Part shown: one piece after another, positions 1 through 6,003 of the stretch
How the letters are laid out: each line of letters opens with the position of its first letter
Position numbering within the stretch: position 1 is the first letter of the stretch
NCBI GenBank assembly: GCA_905233775.1
Contig: CAJOEB010000047.1
Span: forward strand, 1-7,335
Reading direction: 5' to 3'
From: an uncultured Alphaproteobacteria bacterium
Lineage (GTDB): Bacteria > Pseudomonadota > Alphaproteobacteria > UBA3830
Length of the DNA: 7,335 nucleotides
The notes under the pieces: model-generated
Databases searched by the model: none
Told to the model about the DNA's origin: nothing
The model's input: only the letters and a program-made list of their open reading frames with translations
Made by a program: the position numbers and the translations under genes

Positions 1-147
1 GAAAACATACCATACCAACTTAAGTTAGCAAATCTAATGTTAGTCGCAAATGCGTATCAGGAACGATATTCCTATTCACAAAATAATGTTATTTCTCAAA
101 GTGTTAAAGAACTGCTCATGCCTTTTCTTAATCTGAGAATTTTTTAG
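1..147 (+). CDS. Phage head-tail connector (gp6-like), C-terminal part
   Basis: An open frame enters from the left edge and stops at TAG 145-147, giving the last 48 residues of a protein that starts outside the window. The visible part begins ENIPYQLKLANLMLVANAYQ and ends with SVKELLMPFLNLRIF. Known connector proteins of the gp6/phiE125 gp8-like families finish the same way: a helix of the type 'P..i..A.l.l.a..y..R', then 'SV..LL.p....R' near the end. These proteins form the ring between the portal and the head-closure protein. The call rests on this C-terminal pattern and on the next gene being a head-closure protein, which normally follows directly. The stop codon overlaps the ribosome binding site of the next gene (AGGAG at 146-150), so the two are probably translationally coupled. 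The fragment is too short for a firm family assignment. Confidence 0.6.
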   Translation, partial: ENIPYQLKLANLMLVANAYQERYSYSQNNVISQSVKELLMPFLNLRIF

Positions 148-156
148 GAGAAAACC

Positions 157-450
157 ATGTTTCGCAAGCAAATTTTTAATACAAAAATAAAATTAGAAAA
201 GCTGAATGAAAAATTATCAGATGATAATCGTTGGATTTCGGAGTATGAAAATTGGAATGAAGTCTGGGCTTCTGTTTCATTAAAAGATATATCTTCCAAA
301 CGTGCTTTATATCTGTTCGTAATAAAATGGAGGCAAGATTTTCCTGCAAAATTTCGCGTAAAAATCAATGATAAAATTTTTATGCCGACACAATCTGCGA
401 TTGTTGATCCAGCAAACGATACGATCTTATTTCACGCAGCATTAATTTAA
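157..450 (+). CDS. Phage head closure / head-tail adaptor protein (SPP1 gp16-like)
   Basis: This is a 97-residue protein, the usual length for the head-tail joining family (SPP1 gp16 / HK97 gp10 type). That family forms a small beta-barrel ring that plugs the connector and receives the tail. Visible family features are an early 'W....E.WNEVWASVS' stretch (about residues 26-42), where the 'vWA.v' core is characteristic. In the middle is a short segment around 'FVIKWRQDFPAKFRVKIND' that matches the family's usual 'f.iR......p...i...g' strand pair. The C-terminus has the 'd..n.tilf.a.l' pattern. The start is supported by AGGAG at 146-150, six bases ahead of ATG 157. The ribosome binding site overlaps the stop of the connector gene, and the next gene follows after about 30 bases. 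Position between a connector and a tail-completion candidate supports the call. Confidence 0.72.
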   Translation: MFRKQIFNTKIKLEKLNEKLSDDNRWISEYENWNEVWASVSLKDISSKRALYLFVIKWRQDFPAKFRVKINDKIFMPTQSAIVDPANDTILFHAALI

Positions 451-479
451 TAAAAACAAAGAAAAAAGGAGATAAAACA

Positions 480-872
480 ATGATACCTTGGGACTTCGGC
501 ATAATTCAGGCAATAAAAGATCAGTTGGGAATGGCTATATTTCCATCTACTCCACCGAAATCGTTAAATGAAAATCCACATGTGATCTTTGAATTAAAAG
601 ATATCTTACAGGGGAAGAACTTTTTGTATCGTGTCGGTTTTACTCTTACATTGGTCGATAACAATGAAGGCAGTAATTTAGAAATTTTGAAGAAAATTAC
701 AAAAATTATTCGAAAAGAACTTACTTTGCAACAAGGAGAATTTGAAATCGGTTCAGCAAAAATAAAAATTGAGTCAGTTGAAAGCAAAAAAGATAAATTG
801 ATTATAAATCTTGCTGCACTTCTTCAACTAAAAACAATATATGAAGACGAAGATGGAGATGACGATGAGTAA
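480..872 (+). CDS. Probable phage tail completion/terminator protein (gp17/DUF3168-like)
   Basis: This is a 130-residue protein in the slot that, in siphoviruses and alphaproteobacterial gene transfer agents, follows connector and head-closure genes and holds the tail-completion or tail-terminator protein. The fold pattern fits. An N-terminal helix (about residues 5-18, IIQAIKDQLG region) leads to a loop with 'STPPKSLNENPHV'. Then come strands around 'YRVGFTLTLVDN' (residues 50-61), a long central helix (about 66-83), and two C-terminal strands. The tail of the protein is strongly acidic (EDEDGDDDE). The assignment depends more on gene order and general architecture than on recognisable residues. 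AGGAG at 467-471 lies eight bases before ATG 480. The last eight bases of the gene overlap the start of the small gene at 865. Confidence 0.5.
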   Translation: MIPWDFGIIQAIKDQLGMAIFPSTPPKSLNENPHVIFELKDILQGKNFLYRVGFTLTLVDNNEGSNLEILKKITKIIRKELTLQQGEFEIGSAKIKIESVESKKDKLIINLAALLQLKTIYEDEDGDDDE

Positions 873-1005
873 TAATAACGACAACAATAGTTTATATGTA
901 TATGAAAATGACAATAATTGTGATGGCTTGATAGATGAACTTGCAGAAAGCATAGAATATTTATCTCGGACAACTCCTACAACTATGCCGAAATGGATGG
1001 ATTAA
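865..1005 (+). CDS. Small acidic phage protein, 46 residues, unknown function
   Basis: ATG 865 lies inside the end of the preceding gene. The overlap is eight bases (ATGAGTAA), and the frame runs to TAA 1003-1005. A good ribosome binding site, GGAG at 855-858, sits six bases before the ATG inside the upstream coding sequence, so translational coupling is likely. The protein has an Asn/Asp-rich N-terminus (MSNNNDNNSLYVYENDNN), then a short probable helix 'GLIDELAESIEYLSR' (residues 21-35), and ends TTPTTMPKWMD. No membrane segment or cysteine pair is evident. Position between a tail-completion candidate and a tail-type protein suggests a minor structural or assembly protein, but nothing in the sequence identifies it. 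I do not recognise the family. The mobile element at 1021 starts 15 bases after the stop, so the original C-terminus and downstream spacing could have been changed by that insertion. Confidence 0.55.
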   Translation: MSNNNDNNSLYVYENDNNCDGLIDELAESIEYLSRTTPTTMPKWMD

Positions 1006-1020
1006 GCAAATCAAAAAAAT

Positions 1021-1109
1021 AGGGTTATTGCGAAAGTCGAAAATAGCATTTTTTAGAATCTGATTATCAGAAACAATAAATACTACAAAACTACTTTCGC
1101 AAGAGATCT
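1021..1109. mobile_element. Miniature inverted-repeat element (MITE), copy 1
   Basis: This 89-bp non-coding element is repeated at 1692-1780 in the same orientation and at the same length, with 9 mismatches (about 90 per cent identity, counted by hand). Its ends form an imperfect inverted repeat: left end AGGGTTATTGCGAAAGT, right end read on the other strand AGATCTCTTGCGAAAGT. The inner ten bases TTGCGAAAGT are identical. AAT lies directly before (1018-1020) and after (1110-1112), consistent with a 3-bp target duplication. An 11-base palindrome CTGATTATCAG lies at the centre (1060-1070). Three-base ANT duplications are, as I recall, typical of the ISL2 group of the IS5 family, so a transposase of that type could have moved it. 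It encodes no protein. Confidence 0.8.
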
Positions 1110-1133
1110 AATAATAATGAATAGGGAAAAAAG

Positions 1134-1643
1134 ATGAGCGAAACAAATTTAATTCTTGGATTGGTTGGTATGCCTCCTGAAAGTGCACGAAATTGCACTC
1201 AAACATTATCACCAATTCCTAACGGAGAATTTAAAAAGACTGTAAACGGAGAATTAGTTTTTTTGAAATCCAGCGAACTGAAAAAATACAAAAGCGTTAT
1301 AACATGCAAAGATGTAAATACTCCGATTATCGATAAAATTTGGATTGGATCACAGATAAATATCGGTTGTATACAAAATTTGTGGCAATCTATTGATCCC
1401 GGGAAAACAAGCGTAATTTTAATAAGACCTCCGGTTAAAAATTCGATTGCTGTTGTCGATGAAAATGGGGATAATATTCATTATGAGTTGGATGATAGTG
1501 AAGTAAAACTTAGCGGAAGTTACACAGGAAAAATTTTCGTGTGTTTTCGTCCTTGGTTAACTATGCAAGTAACAAACTTTCAACTTGAAACTAACGAATG
1601 GGGGATGTCCGGCGGTTGGAAATTAGAGTTAGAAGAAGTTTAA
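1134..1643 (+). CDS. Conserved phage tail-type structural protein
   Basis: This 169-residue protein resembles a family I recall from alphaproteobacterial prophages. Members share a 'tvNGeLv.l.s...kKYkS.I.C.D...P..d.iw.G..i...Ci..l' core (here about residues 36-83). Their C-terminus reads 'fRP.LTM.Vt.F...T.EWG...gW.LELEEV' (here about 138-169), and the ending LELEEV is distinctive. No enzymatic motif is visible. In gene order it lies where the major tail or tail-tube protein would be, after the head-tail joining genes, so a structural tail role is the best inference. It could instead be a minor tail or baseplate component. The start is supported by AGGGA at 1123-1127, seven bases upstream of ATG 1134. 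The gene is boxed in by two same-orientation copies of an 89-bp mobile element. Its original promoter link to the upstream genes may therefore be altered. Confidence 0.6.
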   Translation: MSETNLILGLVGMPPESARNCTQTLSPIPNGEFKKTVNGELVFLKSSELKKYKSVITCKDVNTPIIDKIWIGSQINIGCIQNLWQSIDPGKTSVILIRPPVKNSIAVVDENGDNIHYELDDSEVKLSGSYTGKIFVCFRPWLTMQVTNFQLETNEWGMSGGWKLELEEV

Positions 1644-1654
1644 AAACAAAAACG

Positions 1655-1688
1655 AGATTTGGAAAAATCTTTGAAAATCGGAAGATTT
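1655..1688 (+). terminator. Two consecutive small hairpins after the tail-type gene
   Basis: AGATTT (1655-1660) pairs with AAATCT (1665-1670) around the loop GGAA. AAATC (1675-1679) pairs with GATTT (1684-1688), again around GGAA. Both stems are perfect but short and AT-rich, and no long T-run follows. They could be weak terminators or mRNA-end stabilising structures for the gene ending at 1643. The repeated GNRA-type loop is the main reason to note them. Confidence 0.3.
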
Positions 1689-1691
1689 ATT

Positions 1692-1780
1692 AGGGTTATT
1701 GCAAAAGTTGAAAATGGCATTTTTGAAAATCTGATTATCAGAGATAATAAATAGTACAAAATTACTTTCGCAAGAGATCT
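1692..1780. mobile_element. Miniature inverted-repeat element (MITE), copy 2
   Basis: This is the second 89-bp copy of the element at 1021-1109, in direct orientation. The left end reads AGGGTTATTGCAAAAGT and the right end ACTTTCGCAAGAGATCT. ATT lies immediately before (1689-1691) and immediately after (1781-1783), which again gives an ANT-type 3-bp target duplication. The left inner repeat has drifted by one base (CAAAAGT against CGAAAGT), so the copies are not recent identical duplicates. The element lies between the tail-type gene and the reversed transporter. Confidence 0.8.
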
Positions 1781-1785
1781 ATTTT

Positions 1786-1862
1786 ATATCACCAAAGTAA
1801 TATCACCAAGGTATTACAAAAGTATCGCCAAAGCGAAATATAGCAAAGCTTGATCACCAAAA
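1786..1862. repeat. Short degenerate direct repeats (ATCACCAAAG type)
   Basis: Two adjacent 14-bp units, ATATCACCAAAGTA (1786-1799) and ATATCACCAAGGTA (1800-1813), differ by one base. Weaker related units follow at about 1823-1833 (TATCGCCAAAG) and 1851-1862 (TGATCACCAAAA). The last unit ends against the stop codon of the minus-strand transporter. On the minus strand they read as CTTTGGTGATA-type repeats just downstream of that gene. No clear terminator hairpin with a T-run is visible here. Confidence 0.65.
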
Positions 1863-1863
1863 T

Positions 1864-2772
1864 TTACGCAGCTTCTTGCAATTCTATTTCTTTCTTTGAT
1901 TTTTTATTCTCGCTGTAACCCAGATAAAGTGTGCAAGGAACTAAAATAATCGCTCCCATGATTACGTTCAAACCAGGCAATTCTGCAAAAAATATAAATC
2001 CGGCAACTGCTGAAAACAGAAACTCCAGATATCTATATGGAGCGAGAGCTGAAAGATCAGTTGCCGCAAATGCTCGGAAAATAAAGTATTGCATAAGATT
2101 TGCAAAAGCACCGTAAATAAACAGCATGGAAAGCTCAAATAATGTTGGATTTTTCCAAACAAAAATAGCGGGAATAAGTGATAAAACTGTAGTGACCAAA
2201 GAAAAGTATAATAGCATAGTAACTTTACTATCATCATCAACCAGTTTTTTGATCATTACATCTTGTACAGCAAATAAAAACGCCGCTGCTGCCGGAATTA
2301 GATAAATAAGTTTAAACGAAAACGAAACACCACTATCATACATTGTTATAAACGCTAACCCGACAAAGCCGATTGCTGTTGCGATCCATCTTGTTGCACT
2401 GACAGCTTCACCAAGAAAAATTACGGAAAGGATTAAAACAAAAAGCGGAATTGTCCAAAGAACAGTCACGACTTCTACGATTTGGAGATGTACCAATGCA
2501 GAGTTATAGAGGTAAAAACTGACAACACCCAAAACGCCTCTCATTATATTAGTAGTCATGTGTCGCGTCCTAAATGAGCTAAATCCTCGTGAAATAGCGA
2601 ATGGTAATAATGTTACAAAACCAAAGAAAAATCTGAAAAATATGACTTCAATAGGATCAAGACGTTGTCCGATATATTTTGCAATAACGTCATTTGCGCA
2701 ACTTACGACCATCATAAGAAGCAGAAAAATAACGCCTTGATAGTATCCTTTTTGATTTAGAAAATTCAGCAT
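1864..2772 (-). CDS. EamA/DMT-family transporter, similar to the rickettsial S-adenosylmethionine importer
   Basis: This 302-residue inner-membrane protein has about ten hydrophobic segments (near residues 12-33, 40-60, 75-91, 98-120, 127-145, 153-173, 184-204, 212-232, 243-262 and 268-285). They form the two EamA halves of the drug/metabolite transporter superfamily, and the length is normal. Several stretches match my memory of the Rickettsia prowazekii SAM transporter (RP076). These are 'S.ANDVIAKYIGQRLDPIEV.FFRF' (24-48), 'APYRYLE' (244-250), and a charged C-terminal tail after 'YSENKK'. Import of host S-adenosylmethionine is thus the best functional guess, but substrate choice cannot be read from sequence, and other metabolites are possible. 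Only a weak ribosome binding site (GGTG) precedes the ATG at 2772-2770. The gene runs against all neighbouring phage genes and looks like host or moron cargo. Confidence 0.85.
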   Translation of the reverse strand: MLNFLNQKGYYQGVIFLLLMMVVSCANDVIAKYIGQRLDPIEVIFFRFFFGFVTLLPFAISRGFSSFRTRHMTTNIMRGVLGVVSFYLYNSALVHLQIVEVVTVLWTIPLFVLILSVIFLGEAVSATRWIATAIGFVGLAFITMYDSGVSFSFKLIYLIPAAAAFLFAVQDVMIKKLVDDDSKVTMLLYFSLVTTVLSLIPAIFVWKNPTLFELSMLFIYGAFANLMQYFIFRAFAATDLSALAPYRYLEFLFSAVAGFIFFAELPGLNVIMGAIILVPCTLYLGYSENKKSKKEIELQEAA

Positions 2773-2835
2773 GTAACACCATTCTTTGACCGATATGTGA
2801 AGTGTATATTACAACATTTTTTTAGGAGATGAAAG
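2773..2835. promoter_or_regulatory. Divergent intergenic region between transporter and hub-like gene
   Basis: This 63-bp gap separates two divergent starts, so it should hold a start point for the transporter and possibly one for the + strand genes. On the + strand TTGACC (2786-2791) is a good -35-like hexamer and TATATT (2805-2810) a -10-like one. Their spacing of 13 bases is shorter than the usual 16-18, so the pair is doubtful. A T-run and AGGAG (2824-2828) follow, seven bases before ATG 2836. No convincing minus-strand promoter was found by eye. Confidence 0.3.
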
Positions 2836-4632
2836 ATGAAATTTATTCTTGACTGGAGCCAAAATTTTTATGAAGAGAAAATTGACTGGCGCGGAGATGA
2901 AAAGGTAATGTCTTTAGAAATTTCTCAACGTGAATGCTGTTTTGCTGTAGCAAAAGTTTTTGTTTTTTCGAATTCTTCGGATAGTAGCAAGTTATTATTT
3001 TCGAAGAAATATGCAAAAATCGGCGTACAACTTGATGAAAACATTCCAAAAGTTGATTTATTATTTTCCGGAAGAGTGGTTTCGTTTCCTGTTTCTTTTG
3101 GAAAATCTTGTGTACAATTGGAATTAATTGCAGAGCCAACAGATTTTCAAAAGCAATTATCAGAATTTTCGCAGAAAAATATCGAACAGTATCAAAAAAC
3201 AAATATGCATGAGATACAAAAGGAATTTATAAATTTCGATGATCTTTTTTTTAGCCAAAATGATTTGAATAATCCAACAATTTTCTTGGAAGGAGGAACA
3301 AATCATTTTTATTGGGATATGCGGAATGGAAAACTTTCGCTTTCTGATATTAATCGTGGAAATAAAACAATAGAAATATCCGATGATCAAATTTTGGATA
3401 ATTCAATAAATATTTCTTTAGCACGCGAACCATATAAAAGTGTGAATATAAATTTATCCGTAAATTGGACACAACATTTATTCGGATTACTTGATTTATA
3501 TCCTTTAATCGCAAGCAAATTTAAAGACGGAATTGTTAGTTCGCTAACGAATATCAAAAACAAAATCAAGAAATTATGCGATACTTTTCATAGTGACAGT
3601 TATAAATTGCTTCGCTGTAATATTAAAGAAGTAAATCCATCTGCTGTGATTTCTATGAAAACTTTTCCAATGACCTCGAATGAAATTACGATAAATGAAA
3701 ATGGAGATCCACAAAAGAAGATATCAGCAAAATTCAAAAGATTTTATTTGCATGGAGAGATGTTACTTAATTGGAGTAGGAAACAAAAGCGTGAAGAAAC
3801 ATTGGTAGTAAATGTTGTTAATGGAAATATTGTTCATGGCAGAGAAAAAAATATTCATTTGAAGTTAAATCCCATACAACTACCAAAACAATATCCGAAT
3901 TGGAGTTTTTTTGCGGAATATATTCTTGGCGATAGAATTTTATTTGATGGATTTATTTGGGAATGTAAGAAAAATCATTTTTCAGAAAATAAGTTCGAGG
4001 AAATTAATTGGAAGAAAATTGATAAGATACCTGACGCACTTGCAGATGATAGTAGTGCCTCTTTTTTTAGAACGATAAGAGGAAGGAATGCAATCAAATA
4101 TGCTCTTCAAAACGCGGTTGCGCTGATAAATTATTCATCAAGATATGTTGAAATTAGTTTTATAGTAGATGCTGCGAATTTTTTATTTATAAATATCAGC
4201 GATCAAATTACGTTAATTGGTAAAAGATTTGATGGTGGAAAAATTGTCGGAAAAATAACGAAAACGAAATTAATCGCGAACTCGGATATAAAACTTATGC
4301 AAATTTCTATCGCCTGTACATTGGGTAATGATGTTTTCAACAGTACAGAAAAGATAAATGAGTATTTGGAGTCTTTTTGGAGCAATGGATCGGTAGATAA
4401 AGATGCAGACGAACCTACAATATCTTTAGAAAATATCGTAAAAAATATCGAAATAAAAAATCCGCCGGAAGAGCAAATTCAAATTTTGAGTACTACATCG
4501 GCAAAAACACTTCCGGAATTAATATCGCAACTAAAAGCAAACTCAACAAATATCAAAATTTCTCTTGCTCCGTTAAATTCCGCATATACAGTGTCGAAAA
4601 TTCAAAAACTTCCTGATTTTATACTGAAATAA
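2836..4632 (+). CDS. Phage baseplate hub/tail-fibre-like protein with a carbohydrate-binding-like patch
   Basis: This is a 598-residue protein with no signal peptide or membrane segment. The N-terminal part (about 50-105) has alternating strands with 'VDLLFSGRVVSFPVSFGKS', then 'VQLELIAEPTDFQKQL'. This resembles hub proteins of tail tips (gp27/late-control-D-like), which carry '.GrV......' strands followed by a 'd...ql' turn. Residues 355-394 fit the aromatic pattern of small carbohydrate-binding modules (chitin-binding 5/12-like): W356, Y362, G365-D366, D371-G372, W375, C377, H381 and W392. Such inserts are common in phage adhesion proteins. Residues 400-500 look like another beta-rich domain, and the last 80 residues are a separate, less structured tail. 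Likely role: tail tip or host-surface contact. AGGAG at 2824-2828 supports the start. The next gene follows after 33 bases. Hub identity is inferred from pattern, not proven. Confidence 0.55.
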   Translation: MKFILDWSQNFYEEKIDWRGDEKVMSLEISQRECCFAVAKVFVFSNSSDSSKLLFSKKYAKIGVQLDENIPKVDLLFSGRVVSFPVSFGKSCVQLELIAEPTDFQKQLSEFSQKNIEQYQKTNMHEIQKEFINFDDLFFSQNDLNNPTIFLEGGTNHFYWDMRNGKLSLSDINRGNKTIEISDDQILDNSINISLAREPYKSVNINLSVNWTQHLFGLLDLYPLIASKFKDGIVSSLTNIKNKIKKLCDTFHSDSYKLLRCNIKEVNPSAVISMKTFPMTSNEITINENGDPQKKISAKFKRFYLHGEMLLNWSRKQKREETLVVNVVNGNIVHGREKNIHLKLNPIQLPKQYPNWSFFAEYILGDRILFDGFIWECKKNHFSENKFEEINWKKIDKIPDALADDSSASFFRTIRGRNAIKYALQNAVALINYSSRYVEISFIVDAANFLFINISDQITLIGKRFDGGKIVGKITKTKLIANSDIKLMQISIACTLGNDVFNSTEKINEYLESFWSNGSVDKDADEPTISLENIVKNIEIKNPPEEQIQILSTTSAKTLPELISQLKANSTNIKISLAPLNSAYTVSKIQKLPDFILK

Positions 4633-4665
4633 ATATAAAAAAATAAAGAAAAAGAGGAGAAAATT

Positions 4666-5538
4666 ATGTCATTGATAAGGGGAATTCGTTCTATGGTACA
4701 AGAATATTCGCGTTCATATATAGTTGTGAATGATAAAAATGAAGATATCGGTTCAAATGTGCTATTAGCTGTCGGCGACGATGAAGATTGTGCAATACAA
4801 ATTGTGAATTTATGGCCGGAAACGATAATGCTAACGGCAAAGATGATTCCGGAAAAACGATTTAATGAAACTTTGTATGTAGAAGCAACAAAAGATACAA
4901 AAAGTTTGGGTAGAAATAGTATTTATTCATCATCTTCGATTTTTTGTTCAACATCAGAAATAAAAAACAATAACAGCATTTGTTCAAAATTAGTTCTAAG
5001 ATACGAAGGTTCGGGAGTATTTTCAATTAACCAGAAAAAGCGAGATTTTTTCGGTAATTCTTTTGATGATTATGAGTTGAATTTTGCAAAAGATACTGTA
5101 CTTTTTGAAAAGGAATTTCTTGCGCTCAGCGGATCGATCTCTGAACAAATAACGGAAAAAATGCCATATAAAATATATCCATATGGTGGGTTTTATGAAT
5201 ATGGTGTTCATCCGAAAGAAATCGCTTCGTGCTTTTTTCATATAAAACCGGAAAATTCGAAATCAACAATAACAAGTTGGGCATTCAATAAATTTATGGC
5301 GAAATTTGGAGTTGATCCATCAAAAGACTCGCGACTTCCATCAGGGCAGATTTTTATCGGTATAAAAGAATTTTCACCATCACAAAAGATGAACTTGTAC
5401 GACGAAGTTTTGGGCGGCACATGCGGATTTCTATTAGCGAATAAAAGTACAGGAGAACAATGCCGATATAAAAGCAATAATCTTTCGCATATTTCCGGTA
5501 CCGACTTAATCAAAATAGTTTTTATAAGAGAGGAGTAA
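4666..5538 (+). CDS. Phage protein of unknown function between hub-like and lysis genes
   Basis: I do not recognise this 290-residue protein. It has no signal peptide or clear membrane segment and looks mostly beta-rich. Visible pieces are a Ser-rich stretch (SIYSSSSIFCSTSE, about 86-99) with several cysteines, an aromatic 'YKIYPYGGFYEYGVHP' segment (about 167-182), and a C-terminal part with 'GGTCGFLLANKSTGEQC' (about 249-265). There is a good ribosome binding site, GAGGAG (4654-4659), six bases before ATG 4666. It lies 33 bases after the hub-like gene, and its last codons overlap the ribosome binding site of the hydrolase gene. Co-transcription is therefore nearly certain. Its position after the adhesion-type gene suggests a tail-tip, fibre or receptor-binding partner, but this is inference from neighbours only. 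Base use matches the surrounding phage genes. Confidence 0.6.
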   Translation: MSLIRGIRSMVQEYSRSYIVVNDKNEDIGSNVLLAVGDDEDCAIQIVNLWPETIMLTAKMIPEKRFNETLYVEATKDTKSLGRNSIYSSSSIFCSTSEIKNNNSICSKLVLRYEGSGVFSINQKKRDFFGNSFDDYELNFAKDTVLFEKEFLALSGSISEQITEKMPYKIYPYGGFYEYGVHPKEIASCFFHIKPENSKSTITSWAFNKFMAKFGVDPSKDSRLPSGQIFIGIKEFSPSQKMNLYDEVLGGTCGFLLANKSTGEQCRYKSNNLSHISGTDLIKIVFIREE

Positions 5539-5544
5539 TTTTTT

Positions 5545-5958
5545 ATGGATTTTTCAAAACAAGATTTAGATACATTAGCCAGAACTATTTACGGTGAAGC
5601 ACGCGGAGAATTTTTGAGATTCGGATTGGCTCCGTTAATTGCAGTTGCAAATGTCGTTTTTAATAGAAAAAAGAAAAATTTCGCAAAGTCAGTGCATGAT
5701 GTTTGCATTGCTCGATATCAGTTTTCATGTTGGAATAAAAATGATCCGAATTTGCAAGCCATTATCGGTGTCGATAAACAAAACTGTGCGATTTTTCGAA
5801 AATGTTGGGAGGTCGCCGAAAATGTTTTGGCGGAAAAGTGGCCGGATCTGACAGACGGATGTGATCATTATCATGCACGCAGTATTAAGCCTTATTGGGC
5901 GATATATAAGGAGCCGAAAAGAGTTTTCGGAACACATTTTTTTTATGCACTCAGATGA
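5545..5958 (+). CDS. SleB-like cell wall hydrolase (Hydrolase_2 family), phage endolysin
   Basis: This 137-residue protein is close to a minimal Hydrolase_2/SleB catalytic domain, which cuts the glycan strands of peptidoglycan. Family landmarks appear in order: 'LARTIYGEARGE' (residues 11-22, with E18 the expected catalytic glutamate); 'IAVANVVFNR' (32-41); 'YQFSCW' (58-63); 'LTDGCDHYHA' (102-111); 'PYW' (116-118); and the final 'THFFY' (130-134). All key positions seem intact, so it is probably active. No signal peptide is present, so it would need a holin to reach the wall, and a holin-like gene follows directly. Hydrolases of this family serve as lysis enzymes in alphaproteobacterial prophages and gene transfer agents. 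The ribosome binding site AGGAG (5531-5535) overlaps the end of the preceding gene, nine bases before ATG 5545. Five cysteines in so short a protein are unusual. Confidence 0.9.
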   Translation: MDFSKQDLDTLARTIYGEARGEFLRFGLAPLIAVANVVFNRKKKNFAKSVHDVCIARYQFSCWNKNDPNLQAIIGVDKQNCAIFRKCWEVAENVLAEKWPDLTDGCDHYHARSIKPYWAIYKEPKRVFGTHFFYALR

Positions 5959-6003
5959 ATTTAAATAAAAAACAACAGAAATAACAAGGAAGGTAGTAAT
6001 AAT

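Noticed and set aside
521..787. Minus-strand open frame across the tail-completion candidate
   Set aside because: It is antisense to a gene with a clear ribosome binding site and correct spacing in the phage operon.
1021..1780. The two 89-bp repeats as a CRISPR array or phage attachment sites
   Set aside because: Only two long copies exist with a gene between them and they have terminal inverted repeats and target-duplication-like flanks. That fits transposon-type insertion better than spacers or att sites.
1968..2240. 90-residue second minus-strand frame inside the transporter gene
   Set aside because: It shares the strand but not the frame of a full-length ten-segment transporter. Its hydrophobicity is a by-product of the overlapping codons.
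2843..3202. 119-residue minus-strand open frame inside the hub-like gene
   Set aside because: It lies wholly within a long well-supported + strand gene, has no plausible ribosome binding site seen, and its composition looks like a reverse-complement shadow.
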